A stretch of DNA of 64,000 nt. Source: Oceanobacillus halotolerans (GTDB lineage: Bacteria; Bacillota; Bacilli; Bacillales; Amphibacillaceae). Below the pieces are notes generated by a model that was not told the DNA's origin, did not search any database, and saw only the letters and a program-made list of their open reading frames with translations. Positions within the stretch are counted from its first letter, which is position 1, and every line of letters starts with the position of its first letter. The translations under genes and the position numbers were made by a program. Where the stretch lies: assembly GCF_010993955.1 (NCBI RefSeq), contig NZ_WIXL01000012.1:1-64000 (forward strand). The letters are read 5' to 3'. Shown in pieces: positions 46,199 to 55,220 of this stretch.

Positions 46199-46999
46199 AT
46201 GACAGAACGGCGAAATATTTACTTTTATTATCCAAACGATCCAGAAGTAAAAGAGAAACTAGAACCATTAATGAAAGTAGCAAGGGAGAATGATTTTCAT
46301 ATCGTGGAGGATGATAAAAACGCCAATATCATTGTAAGTGTTGGCGGAGATGGGACCTTCCTTCAAGCGGTACGGAACACAGGATTCAGGCAAGATTGTT
46401 TATATACTGGCCTCACCTATTCTGATGAAGCTGGCTTATATTGTGATTTTAATATGGATGACTTTAATGATTTATTACACATCATCGAACATGCCGAAAA
46501 AGAAGTGCGACGCTTCCCTGTAATTGATGTCGAAATTAATGGGGAAAGGACATTTCATTGCTTAAATGAAGTAAGTATAAGATCTACTATTATTAAAACA
46601 ATAGCAATTGATGTCTATATTGACGATATGCATTTTGAAACATTCCGTGGGGATGGCCTAATCGTAGCTACCCCAACAGGAAGTACAGGCTATAACAAAT
46701 CAACCTTAGGTGCTGTGGTAGATCCAAAAATTCCTTGCTTCCAAGTTAGTGAGCTTGCATCATTAAATAACAATCGCTACCGCACATTAGGGTCTTCCTT
46801 TATTTTAAATAAAGACCGCAAATTAACATTAGATGTTATCCAAGATGGGAATGACTATCCAGTTGTAGGTCTGGATAACGAAGCCTATTCAATCCGTAAC
46901 ATTAAACAAATTGCTGTTTCCTTGAGTAACAAAGAAGTTAAGACAGTTAAACTCAAACATAATTCATATTGGGATCGAGTAAAACGGACATTTCTATAG
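46199..46999 (+). CDS. nadK: NAD kinase
   Basis: A 266-residue ATP-NAD kinase making NADP, of the YtdI/PpnK2 type (second NAD kinase paralogue of Bacillus). The catalytic GGDGTFLQAV is near residue 48, LNEVSIRS near 122 and TPTGSTGYNKS near 158. I start at MTERRN (46199), 11 bases after GGAGG. A GTG at 46181 is also in frame but lies on the binding site. It is divergent from ytfI. Confidence 0.93.
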   Translation: MTERRNIYFYYPNDPEVKEKLEPLMKVARENDFHIVEDDKNANIIVSVGGDGTFLQAVRNTGFRQDCLYTGLTYSDEAGLYCDFNMDDFNDLLHIIEHAEKEVRRFPVIDVEINGERTFHCLNEVSIRSTIIKTIAIDVYIDDMHFETFRGDGLIVATPTGSTGYNKSTLGAVVDPKIPCFQVSELASLNNNRYRTLGSSFILNKDRKLTLDVIQDGNDYPVVGLDNEAYSIRNIKQIAVSLSNKEVKTVKLKHNSYWDRVKRTFL

Positions 47000-47017
47000 T
47001 AAAAATAATAATTATGT

Positions 47018-47118
47018 TAGGCTCTTTTCGCATACTTTGTTGTTTTCTATGACGTATAATCTATGCATGACGTGACGTTTCATACCTGATAGCAACAATC
47101 TTTTAGAAAACAGCCTTA
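47018..47118 (+). repeat. Dispersed repeat family A, short form
   Basis: A 101-bp copy from TAGGCTCTTTTCGCATACTT to AGAAAACAGCCTTA. The ends form an imperfect 11-bp inverted repeat. Confidence 0.75.
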
Positions 47119-47119
47119 T

Positions 47120-47160
47120 GATAAAAACTCCTGTCATTAGATACGACAGGAGTTTTTATC
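47120..47160 (-). terminator. Terminator overlapping the end of ytcJ
   Basis: A perfect 16-bp inverted repeat GATAAAAACTCCTGTC/GACAGGAGTTTTTATC (47120-47135, 47145-47160). One arm lies in the last codons of the gene. T-rich sequence follows. Confidence 0.8.
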
Positions 47161-48747
47161 ATAAGCAACAGTTCCATCTACAATCGTCATTTCTACGCCG
47201 ATTTCATGGATGTGTTCTGGATCAACTTGAAAAATATCTTGATCTAAAATGGTAAAGTCTGCTGTATAGCCAGTTTTTAACATGCCACGCTTTGCTTCTT
47301 GATTGATGGCATATGCACTCCCTTTTGTATATAAACTAACAGCCTCATATGTCGATAGCTTCTCTTTCTCCAAATAAGTAATCCCATCAATGGAGGATCT
47401 TCGTAAAACAGCTGCCTGTATCCCAAGCAAAGGGTTAACTTCTTCAATCGGGGCATCTGAACCTCCAGCACAATGTAATCCATTGTCTAGCATGGTTTTC
47501 CAAGCATAGGCATACTTCATTCGATGTTCACCTACACGTTCAATAACCCAAGGGAAATCAGATGATACAAATGTTGGTTGAATATCAATCACTACATTTA
47601 GTTTCTTTAACCGTTCTAAGGCTTCTTTATTTAGAATTTGCCCATGTATGATCCGATCTCGTAAACCATTTTTTAATGGATATTGTTCAAGAACTTCCGC
47701 AACTTCCAAAACAGCACGATCCCCTATTACATGAAGTGCAACAGGTAAATCATGAGCTCTAGCATGCTTTACAATTTCGATTAGATTATCCGTTTGATGA
47801 ATGGCCACACCCCTATTTCCTTTATCATCAGAATATTCTTCTGTTAACCAGGCAGTCCGGCCACCTAATGCACCATCTGCAAAAATCTTCACTGCACCAA
47901 GTTCAACATAGTCTGAACCCTCTCCATAGCCTAAACCTTCTTCTAGCATGTCATCTAATACATTATGTTGAACAAGTAAATGTGCTTTAAACTTCTTCGT
48001 AATACCATCTATAGCATCTAAATAAGCGTGATACGTTTCTCTAAACGTCCCATACCGATTTAAATCCTCTGTATGTCCACCTACCAGTCCTTTGGCTAAA
48101 AGATCTTTAATCGCTTTTTCAATCACCTTTTTTTGTTGGTCTTGTGATACAGCTGGCATTGCCTGTTGAATGTAGGATTGAGCCGTATCCAGAAAATAGC
48201 CTGTCGATTCCCCATGATCATCTCGAACAATTACCCCACCTTGAGGATTAGGTGTATCATTATCAATACCAGCTAATTCAATTGCCAATGAATTAGCGAT
48301 TAAAGCGTGTCGACAAATCCGTGTTAAGACAATAGGGTTGTTTGGTGCTATTTCATCTAACTCTTTTTTATGAATAATGGAAGGTTCTTTATCTACCCAC
48401 TGATTTTCATTCCAGCCTTCTCCAAATAGCCATTCACCTTTTGCTAAATTTGCGGAACGATCTTTTAAAGCATCTTTTATTTCTTCGCGAGAGGTCATTT
48501 GTGACAGATCTAATCGTAATAACTTCTCCCCATGACCCATGATATGTAAATGAGCATCAACAAAACCAGGTAACATTGTTTTCCCTTGTAAATCATGGAC
48601 TTGATCAATCTTTTCAGAAAAATCGCTATACAGCCCTTCATATGTTCCTACTGCCATAATCGTATTACCCTCTGTAAAAACTGCTTCTGCTCGTTCTCCC
48701 TCTTCTCCCATGGTGTAAATCTTACCACCGTACCATAATTCCCCCAT
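47137..48747 (-). CDS. ytcJ: YtcJ-type metal-dependent amidohydrolase
   Basis: A 536-residue amidohydrolase-family protein. The metal-binding HLHIMGHG follows PGFVDA near residue 66. HVIGDRAV near 338, HGQIL near 364 and GGSDAPIEEVNP near 430 complete the site. It is related to formamidase-like and exoenzyme-type hydrolases of unknown substrate. I start at MGELWY (48747), because ATGGAGGAAAG upstream is the ribosome binding site, not coding. The B. subtilis ytcJ gene occupies the same neighbourhood. Confidence 0.88.
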   Translation of the reverse strand: MGELWYGGKIYTMGEEGERAEAVFTEGNTIMAVGTYEGLYSDFSEKIDQVHDLQGKTMLPGFVDAHLHIMGHGEKLLRLDLSQMTSREEIKDALKDRSANLAKGEWLFGEGWNENQWVDKEPSIIHKKELDEIAPNNPIVLTRICRHALIANSLAIELAGIDNDTPNPQGGVIVRDDHGESTGYFLDTAQSYIQQAMPAVSQDQQKKVIEKAIKDLLAKGLVGGHTEDLNRYGTFRETYHAYLDAIDGITKKFKAHLLVQHNVLDDMLEEGLGYGEGSDYVELGAVKIFADGALGGRTAWLTEEYSDDKGNRGVAIHQTDNLIEIVKHARAHDLPVALHVIGDRAVLEVAEVLEQYPLKNGLRDRIIHGQILNKEALERLKKLNVVIDIQPTFVSSDFPWVIERVGEHRMKYAYAWKTMLDNGLHCAGGSDAPIEEVNPLLGIQAAVLRRSSIDGITYLEKEKLSTYEAVSLYTKGSAYAINQEAKRGMLKTGYTADFTILDQDIFQVDPEHIHEIGVEMTIVDGTVAYDKNSCRI

Positions 48748-48834
48748 AATTCTTTCCTCCATCCGTACATTAGCTCATAAAATTACTTCCATTATATAGA
48801 ATAATTCCATATATGAAAAGACCTAAATCTAAAA

Positions 48835-48863
48835 CGAGCTACTCCAAAAAATGGAGTAGCTCG
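48835..48863 (-). terminator. Terminator of the SASP gene
   Basis: A perfect 12-bp stem CGAGCTACTCCA/TGGAGTAGCTCG with a 5-nt loop is followed on the minus strand by TTTTAGATTT. Confidence 0.88.
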
Positions 48864-48885
48864 AAGCCATTATCTTATTTTATTG

Positions 48886-49095
48886 TTATTGTTGTTGTCC
48901 GCCAAATTGTTGCTCAGCTACCTGAACAAGACGTTTAGTGATTTCTCCACCAACAGAACCGTTGGAACGAGAAGTTGAATCTGCACCAAGTTGAACACCA
49001 AACTCTTGAGCAATCTCAGTCTTCATTTGGTCTAATGCTTGTTGAGCTCCAGGCACTACCAACTGATTTGAATTGTTGGAGTTGTTGTTTGCCAT
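48886..49095 (-). CDS. sspA: Small acid-soluble spore protein, alpha/beta type
   Basis: A 69-residue SASP that coats and protects DNA in the spore. It shows the germination-protease cleavage region ([10 protein letters not shown]) near residue 26-35 and the C-terminal [10 protein letters not shown] helix near 49-58, in an Asn/Gln-rich context. RBS GGGAGGTGAG. A sigma-G promoter is upstream. The symbol follows B. subtilis position, but alpha/beta SASP paralogues are hard to tell apart. Confidence 0.95.
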   Translation of the reverse strand: MANNNSNNSNQLVVPGAQQALDQMKTEIAQEFGVQLGADSTSRSNGSVGGEITKRLVQVAEQQFGGQQQ

Positions 49096-49121
49096 GATGT
49101 CTCACCTCCCTTGGTACTAAC

Positions 49122-49152
49122 TATGATGTGTAGCATAGGGAAGAATCATTCA
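49122..49152 (-). promoter_or_regulatory. Sigma-G-type promoter of the SASP gene
   Basis: On the minus strand, TGAATG (49147-49152) is separated by 18 bp from CATCATA (49122-49128), matching the forespore sigma-G pattern (TGAATA, CATACTA). Confidence 0.65.
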
Positions 49153-49223
49153 CTTTTTTTTATTGGAATTTGTTGTTAAATCCCGTCAAGCCTATCATGC
49201 TGGAAATGAGGGAAGATCATTTT

Positions 49224-50426
49224 TTATAAAAGATCATCAAATTCAGTAGTAGTTGCTGCATCATCTGTTAATTCAATTACTTCTATACCGTTAATTGCCT
49301 CTTCTAATGAAGAAGAAAAATCATGTTGTCCCTCAAACTGATTCACTTTTTCTCGTCTTGGTCGTGTTTTAGGAGATTTCGGTACAAATACAGTACAGCA
49401 ATCCTCATATGGTCTAATCGATATGTTGTACGTATTAATTTGATGCGAAATTTTGATGATATCGTCTTTATCCATCGCAACTAATGGCCGGATGATAGGG
49501 TAATTTGTCACTTCATTAATCGTATTCATACTCTCCATTGTCTGACTAGCAACTTGACCTAAACTTTCACCTGTTGTCATGGACAAAATGGATTCTTGTT
49601 TACATACTGCTTCACTAATACGAAACATCATTCGCCTCATAATAGTCATGGCATATGCTTCTGGCATTTCTCTAAAAATTTCTTGTTGTAACTTTGTAAA
49701 CGGGACAACATGAACACGAACTTTCTTCCCGTATTGTGTTAATTGCTCTGCTAAATCTAAAACCTTTTGTTTCGCACGTTCACTCGTAAATGGTGGGGAA
49801 TGGAAATGTATTGCTTCAATTTCCACACCTCGTTTCATCGCCAAATATCCAGCAACAGGGCTATCAATCCCACCTGATAATAATAGTAAGGATTTACCTG
49901 CTGTCCCCACAGGAAGACCGCCTAACCCTGGACGAACACTAGAAGTAATATACGTTGCCTCAGTTCGAATTTCTACTTTAATTTCTACATCTGGATGATG
50001 CACATCAACGGTATATCCTTCTGTATTCGATAATAAATGTCCACCAAGTACTTTATTCATATCTTGTGAACGAATTGGGAAGTCTTTATCAATCCGCTTC
50101 ACTGTAATTTTAAACGTTTTTACATCATCTGCATTTATTAAAGCGAACAACGCTGCCTCTTTGATCGCCTCTTCCTCATTTTCCATCTTAATTGCTAAAC
50201 TAAGGCTTTGAATACCAAATACTTGTTGGCACTTATCCATTACCTCATCGGGATCATGACCATTTAACAGGACAAACATTCTTCCTTGTGTCCGCTTCAC
50301 CTTTACATTTGGAAAGGCCTTTAATTTATGTCGGATATTTTCTTGTAGCTTTGTAATAAATTGTTTTCTGTTTTTTCCCTTTAATGCTATTTCTCCATAG
50401 CGTATTAAAATATGATCATATTGCAT
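49224..50426 (-). CDS. thiI: tRNA 4-thiouridine synthase ThiI
   Basis: A 400-residue sulphur transferase for tRNA s4U and thiazole synthesis. It has an NFLD/THUMP region (residues 1-170, RYGEIALKGKNR near 9) and a PP-loop ATPase domain with SGGIDSPVA near 185. It lacks a C-terminal rhodanese domain, as in B. subtilis. It lies 6 bp after the cysteine desulfurase gene that supplies its sulphur. Confidence 0.95.
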   Translation of the reverse strand: MQYDHILIRYGEIALKGKNRKQFITKLQENIRHKLKAFPNVKVKRTQGRMFVLLNGHDPDEVMDKCQQVFGIQSLSLAIKMENEEEAIKEAALFALINADDVKTFKITVKRIDKDFPIRSQDMNKVLGGHLLSNTEGYTVDVHHPDVEIKVEIRTEATYITSSVRPGLGGLPVGTAGKSLLLLSGGIDSPVAGYLAMKRGVEIEAIHFHSPPFTSERAKQKVLDLAEQLTQYGKKVRVHVVPFTKLQQEIFREMPEAYAMTIMRRMMFRISEAVCKQESILSMTTGESLGQVASQTMESMNTINEVTNYPIIRPLVAMDKDDIIKISHQINTYNISIRPYEDCCTVFVPKSPKTRPRREKVNQFEGQHDFSSSLEEAINGIEVIELTDDAATTTEFDDLL

Positions 50427-50432
50427 TTTTAT

Positions 50433-51569
50433 CTACTCCATTACTTCTTTTAATTCCATTATTGCATTTTTTAAAACTTGGACAAATGTATCAAGCTCTT
50501 CTTTTGTTGTCTCATATCCAAAACTAACACGTAATGCAGCTGTTGTTCGTTTTTTATCATGTCCACAGGCTGCTAATACATGACTTTCATCCAAATTTTT
50601 TGAAGAACATGCTGAACGTGTAGAAATGTAAATTTCATGTTTTCCTAGCATATGAATGATTACTTCTGGTTTTAATCCAGGTACAGAAAAGTTCATAATA
50701 TGTGGTGCAGCTTCTCTAGGTGTATTTACTACAACCTTAGCCATTTCTTCCAATTGACTTCTTAAATATTGTTGTAATTGGTACATTTCATCGATCATTA
50801 ATTCCTTTTCTTTCACTAAACGAAGTGCTTTAACCATTGACACAATACCAGCTAAATTTTCAGTTCCCGAACGAATCGAGTTTTCTTGACCGCCACCGTG
50901 TAACAAAGAAAATAGTGTTGTTCCTTTTTGAACATATAAAATTCCTGTTCCTTTTAATCCATGAATTTTATGTGCAGATATACTACACAAATTAATTCCT
51001 TCATGCTGCAAATCTAAATGTACTTTCCCGACTCCTTGTACATTATCTACATGAAAAAATAGTTTTGGATACCTTTTAGCAATATCAGCAATGGCTTTAA
51101 TTGGCTGTATTGAACCTAATTCATTATTAACATGCATAATACTTATTAAAATTGTATCCGGCCGAATTGCCTGTTCGACGTCTGTTACAGACACAACACC
51201 ATTCTCATCAACGGGTAAATAGGTTACATCAAATCCTAACGTTTCTAGTGATTCACAAGCTTCGATAATGGATGGATGTTCAATTTGTGTTGTGATGATA
51301 TGTTTTCCTCTCGACTGGTGTTGAAGTGCAATTCCTTTAATTGCCATATTATTGCCTTCAGTTCCTCCAGACGTAAAGACAATTTCCTCTTTTAATACAT
51401 TTAATAGCTGAGCAGCTTGTTCTCTTGCTTTTAACAGTAGTTTCTCTGCTTCTCCTCCAAATTGGTGTATACTGGAGGGATTTGAAAAAAACCGCTCTGA
51501 AACTTCTTGAAAGCTTTTTAAAACGGACGGATATGGTTTGGTTGTTGCACTATTATCTAAATAAATCAT
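50433..51569 (-). CDS. iscS: Cysteine desulfurase (NifZ/IscS-like)
   Basis: A 378-residue PLP enzyme releasing sulphur from cysteine. It shows YLDNSATTKP at the N-terminus, the PLP lysine in SAHKIHG near residue 203 and the active-site Cys in STRSACSSK near 325. It pairs with thiI (B. subtilis nifZ-thiI) and so probably serves tRNA thiolation. RBS AAGGAG. Confidence 0.92.
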   Translation of the reverse strand: MIYLDNSATTKPYPSVLKSFQEVSERFFSNPSSIHQFGGEAEKLLLKAREQAAQLLNVLKEEIVFTSGGTEGNNMAIKGIALQHQSRGKHIITTQIEHPSIIEACESLETLGFDVTYLPVDENGVVSVTDVEQAIRPDTILISIMHVNNELGSIQPIKAIADIAKRYPKLFFHVDNVQGVGKVHLDLQHEGINLCSISAHKIHGLKGTGILYVQKGTTLFSLLHGGGQENSIRSGTENLAGIVSMVKALRLVKEKELMIDEMYQLQQYLRSQLEEMAKVVVNTPREAAPHIMNFSVPGLKPEVIIHMLGKHEIYISTRSACSSKNLDESHVLAACGHDKKRTTAALRVSFGYETTKEELDTFVQVLKNAIMELKEVME

Positions 51570-51602
51570 GGTAAAAACTCCTTACAAAGGTCAATTATCG
51601 AT

Positions 51603-51795
51603 TAGGCTGTTTTAAAGATATTAGCATGAACCTTCATGAATAGTTGATAGATAATGCATCTTAACTTACCGTTCAAGCAGAACACTTCGCTTTCACCACG
51701 GGCACAAGTGCGACATCTGTTCAACCTTATGCACCTGGTGAAAGCGACTGTCCGTAGCGGAAATCAACTACACTTTTTAAAGACGCATCGTATAC
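51603..51795 (+). repeat. Dispersed repeat family A, long form
   Basis: It starts TAGGCTGTTTTAAAG. It carries the inner module CACTTCGCTTTCACCACGGG...GGTGAAAGCGACTGTCCGTA and the ATCAACTACAC..GACGCATC core. The right edge is unclear. No gene is seen in 51570-51954. Confidence 0.65.
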
Positions 51796-51876
51796 ACACC
51801 TCAACATTAATAAAACTACAAAAACTACAAAGTAGAAAAAAACATCGTTTAATACTAATCAGTTTAAAAAAGAATG

Positions 51877-51932
51877 GAGGCTGACTCAAGAAATAGGATT
51901 TTACCGTTACTTCCTTTTCCAGAGACAGCCTC
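51877..51932 (-). terminator. Possible terminator of ezrA
   Basis: GAGGCTG/CAGCCTC (51877-51883, 51926-51932) plus weaker pairing forms a long-loop hairpin. It is followed on the minus strand by CATTCTTTTTT. Confidence 0.5.
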
Positions 51933-51954
51933 TCTTTAGTCCATCCTTCACCCT

Positions 51955-53646
51955 TTAATTGACAACAGCTTGATGTTCCTCTACACGTTTTAATGCACCA
52001 GGTTCAATTTCTTCGATTGCCTTTGCAGCCTTTTCTAATGCTAATTCATATTCATAATCACGAAATAATTGTTCCGATTCCTCTAGCTTTGCTGCTAGTA
52101 ATGGGTATTGACTACGATAGCGGTTCGCATATTGTATCACCTGCTCTGTTAAGAAGGCTTGTTCCAACATGGTCTCTGATTGTTTTGTCACATGTTCCAC
52201 AGCTTTATTTGCTTCTTCTAATGCGTGTTGTACTGCCGTAATGTCTAATGGGTGTTTTTCTAATGATTGCAGGACTTTATTGTTTGTTTCAATCGCTGTA
52301 TCCATTAAATCCCATATAAAATTTGGAACACCAGGAATGTTACTTTTGTTTAATTGACGATGAACGCGTTGAATTTGGTCTTTCATTTTCGTTAATGTTT
52401 CTCTAGCTTCTAATTCATCTTTTCGCAGGCTTCGTATCGTTTCTTTAAATGCTTCGTGTTTATCTTGTAATTCTTTCACTTGTTCAAAGCCCTTTTCTAT
52501 TTTCTCACGTAAATCAGAATGTGGCGTTTTATCATCTTCCATCTCAGAAGCCATTTCATTTAGTTGCTGACTTAATTGAGAAATTGTTTTTTCTAATGTT
52601 AAATACTGTTCCATATCCCGATCTTCAAAGTAATAAGAGCGCTGCAATGTTTCCACTTCTGTTTTCGTTTCACTGAAATCTTGATCTAATTCTTGGAGTA
52701 AATGACGATAACTAGGAATTTGTTTTTCCATATAATTTTTGGCAATAGCTTCTTTTTCTAATAATTGGTACATTTCCTTCATTCTATCCTCAATTTCCGT
52801 TATAACTCCTTTTGCCTCCGATAAATCTCCATTATGTAAGCTTTGAACACAATCTAATAATCGTCTTTGGTAGCCTTGAATCTCTTTTTCAAAACCTAAA
52901 TGTTCAACACGGTAACCGTCTGCTTTCATTTCTTTAATCCCAGCAAAAATATCATCTAATTGAGCTGGTAACTCCTGTTTACATGATTTATAAATAGCAG
53001 GGAAGTCAGCTATCTGTTCTTCCAGGACTTCTAGGTCCGTTTTTACTTTTTCCACTAAATCATGGGCCTCTATATAATTCCCTTCTTGAACTAATAAGCG
53101 GTATTGTGCTAGTTGTTCTTCTAGTTCCTCTATTTCTACTTCAAATCGGACGTCTGCTTTTCCGTATTGATAGCGATTTTGAACAATTTGCTTACGAAGT
53201 TCCTTTAAAATAGGCTGAATTTCCTCTACTTCTTTTCGACTTGATTCCTCTGATTCAAGTAACTCATCCAATTGTTTAAGCATTTCTTCAATATCTTTTT
53301 CAATTCGTTCCAATATCTGTTCTGTTTTCCGTAAAGTCTTTTTTGCACTTGAAAAGCGATAACGATCTGCTGCTTCTTCTGCATCGAATAAGTATTCTTC
53401 TATATCAGGAAGTTCTTTTGTAATGATATACTCCCAGCTTTCTTTCCATGATTCAAATTTCTCTTGGGTTTCTCCAGCTAAATTCAAATTTTTAATTCGG
53501 GCAATTTGGGACGCAATATCTCGGTTCATTATATCCATTTTCCAGCCTTCTAATCGATCAACTGTGTCATATACGCGTTTACGTAAAATTAAACCAACTA
53601 TAATTAATGTAATAATGACTAATATACCGCCAATAATGTATTCCAT
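51955..53646 (-). CDS. ezrA: Septation ring regulator EzrA
   Basis: A 563-residue protein with one N-terminal membrane segment (about 3-21) followed by long spectrin-like coiled coils. It modulates FtsZ-ring assembly at the membrane. The length equals that of B. subtilis EzrA (562), and the YRFSSAKK and ADRYR region near 93-100 is conserved. GGGAGG is upstream. It is a single gene. In 53647-53869 I see no gene. Confidence 0.95.
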   Translation of the reverse strand: MEYIIGGILVIITLIIVGLILRKRVYDTVDRLEGWKMDIMNRDIASQIARIKNLNLAGETQEKFESWKESWEYIITKELPDIEEYLFDAEEAADRYRFSSAKKTLRKTEQILERIEKDIEEMLKQLDELLESEESSRKEVEEIQPILKELRKQIVQNRYQYGKADVRFEVEIEELEEQLAQYRLLVQEGNYIEAHDLVEKVKTDLEVLEEQIADFPAIYKSCKQELPAQLDDIFAGIKEMKADGYRVEHLGFEKEIQGYQRRLLDCVQSLHNGDLSEAKGVITEIEDRMKEMYQLLEKEAIAKNYMEKQIPSYRHLLQELDQDFSETKTEVETLQRSYYFEDRDMEQYLTLEKTISQLSQQLNEMASEMEDDKTPHSDLREKIEKGFEQVKELQDKHEAFKETIRSLRKDELEARETLTKMKDQIQRVHRQLNKSNIPGVPNFIWDLMDTAIETNNKVLQSLEKHPLDITAVQHALEEANKAVEHVTKQSETMLEQAFLTEQVIQYANRYRSQYPLLAAKLEESEQLFRDYEYELALEKAAKAIEEIEPGALKRVEEHQAVVN

Positions 53647-53869
53647 ATGTAAAGCCTCCCAGTATATTCCTATCGAAAGAGGATGTAATTCCGATCATTT
53701 TTTAAAAATCCTGCTCATTTTAATATTTACATTAATGATACCATGTCTCAAGCATTTTTGGATAAAAAAATGCAAATTAATTGCTAATTTGACATATTTT
53801 TTGTGTTAAGATGAGAGAAAAAGAAAATGGAGGCATCAACAGTACCCATCTGATGATTGATTTACAGGT

Positions 53870-54475
53870 TTAATAAGAGGAAATAATAAAATCGATCCAT
53901 TTGTTGATGATGTTATCGTATTTTTGTGCAAATTGTTGATGGGAATAAGAATCCATTGCTTGATTTTTCCATTCATTTTGTAATACATACGGTGTTATTA
54001 ACATACCTTTTAATTGCATAAAAAGAAACTGCCGTTCTGTCTCACTTATTTTTTCAGGTAATACTGCAAAAAAGGTATTACTTATATAATGGTTTTCCTT
54101 TGCTAAATAGGTAACAGTTACCTCACGTACAAAAATAGAGTCAAGCGAAAGCTCTCGATGAATAAAACAAGAGAATTGATGATTGGACTGTTTGTACTGT
54201 ATAATTGTTGAAATTAGCTTTTTAAATTTAGTTAAAGCAGACATCGCTTCCGTTTCCTTTAAGACATTCTCAATAGCTTCTAAATATGCCTCATAATATT
54301 GTGTAACAGCATATTCAAGCAAACCCTGCTTGTTTTTAAAGTAGTAGCTGATTAACGAAACATTAACAGAGGCCTTTTCTGAAATATCACGAACGGAAGT
54401 ACCATGAAAGCCTTTTTGAAAAAATAATACAGAAGCTGCATCAAGGACCTTTTGTTTAGATGGGGTTGGGTTCAT
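53870..54475 (-). CDS. refZ: TetR-family cell-division/sporulation regulator RefZ
   Basis: A 201-residue TetR-type DNA-binding protein (B. subtilis YttP/RefZ), which binds sites near the origin and affects Z-ring positioning at sporulation onset. The HTH is GTSVRDISEKASVNVSLISYYF near residue 30-50. I start at MNPTPSKQ (54475) with AAGGAG upstream. A frame open for 42 more codons reaches into ytsP. Upstream are Spo0A-box-like and sigma-H-like elements. Confidence 0.88.
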   Translation of the reverse strand: MNPTPSKQKVLDAASVLFFQKGFHGTSVRDISEKASVNVSLISYYFKNKQGLLEYAVTQYYEAYLEAIENVLKETEAMSALTKFKKLISTIIQYKQSNHQFSCFIHRELSLDSIFVREVTVTYLAKENHYISNTFFAVLPEKISETERQFLFMQLKGMLITPYVLQNEWKNQAMDSYSHQQFAQKYDNIINKWIDFIISSY

Positions 54476-54497
54476 AGCATTCAACTCCTTATTATTT

Positions 54498-54563
54498 ATT
54501 TTACGACAAAATTTCATTGAATCCTGCATTTTTTTCTCGACAAATATTTTAGCTTTTGTCGAA
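54498..54563 (-). promoter_or_regulatory. Candidate sigma-H promoter with Spo0A boxes upstream of refZ
   Basis: On the minus strand, AGGATTC (54519-54525) and GTAAAAT (54498-54504) are 14 bp apart, close to the sigma-H pattern. Three TGTCGNA-like Spo0A boxes occur at 54502-54508 (TGTCGTA), 54536-54542 (TGTCGAG), both minus strand, and 54557-54563 (TGTCGAA, plus strand). B. subtilis refZ is known to depend on Spo0A and sigma-H. Confidence 0.5.
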
Positions 54564-54592
54564 AAACAAACACCATAGGGGGAATATATAAA

Positions 54593-55084
54593 ATGTTTCA
54601 AGTCGAAAACTATTCTGGAAAAAAAACCGATGATTATAAGTTATTATTAAAGCAATTAGAGGCACTAAGTGAAGGAGAAACAGACAACACTGCACTCTTG
54701 GCTAATGCATCTGCACTTTTGAACCAATTTCTTGGCCAAGTTAACTGGGTAGGCTTTTATATATGGAAAGATAATGAATTAGTACTAGGACCATTTCAAG
54801 GATTACCCGCATGTATACGAATCCCTTACGGAAAAGGGGTATGTGGTACAGCAATAAAAGAACAGCGTACACAACGAATTAAGGATGTGCATCAATTTCC
54901 AGGCCATATTGCCTGTGACAGTGCAAGCAACTCTGAAATTGTCATACCGCTTATTATAAACAATGAAATATATGGAGTGCTTGATATCGATAGCCCTATT
55001 ACAGATCGATTTGATGAAATTGATCAAGATTATTTAGAAAAATTTGCAGCTATTTTGATATCCTACATTGAAAATAAAGCCTAA
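54593..55084 (+). CDS. ytsP: Free methionine-R-sulfoxide reductase (GAF domain)
   Basis: A 163-residue single GAF-domain protein of the fRMsr family. Three conserved catalytic/resolving Cys are present: GLPACIRIP near residue 65, GKGVCGTA near 83 and HIACDSASNSEI near 104-116. It reduces free methionine-R-sulfoxide. AGGGGG lies upstream. The stop codon is inside the edge of a family D repeat. Confidence 0.9.
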   Translation: MFQVENYSGKKTDDYKLLLKQLEALSEGETDNTALLANASALLNQFLGQVNWVGFYIWKDNELVLGPFQGLPACIRIPYGKGVCGTAIKEQRTQRIKDVHQFPGHIACDSASNSEIVIPLIINNEIYGVLDIDSPITDRFDEIDQDYLEKFAAILISYIENKA

Positions 55085-55176
55085 CTCATTCGGTGGGGGC
55101 GACGCACAGGACGTGCTAGTGCTGGCGTTTCGATTGACGTGCCATTCTTAGTAAGCCCACCAGTTAACACGTGATA
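55081..55176 (-). repeat. Dispersed repeat family D copy
   Basis: It matches 9594-9670 in reverse orientation (TAACTCATTCGG, CTAGTGCTGGCG, TTCGATTGAC, CCAGTTAACACGTGATAA). It overlaps the ytsP stop codon. Confidence 0.7.
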
Positions 55177-55184
55177 ATAATAGA

Positions 55185-55213
55185 AAAGGTATTGTGACTA
55201 TCACAATACCTTT
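55185..55213 (-). terminator. Terminator of the GGDEF gene
   Basis: A perfect 13-bp stem AAAGGTATTGTGA/TCACAATACCTTT lies 8 bp after the stop codon. T-rich sequence follows on the minus strand. Confidence 0.85.
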
Positions 55214-55220
55214 CTTTATG

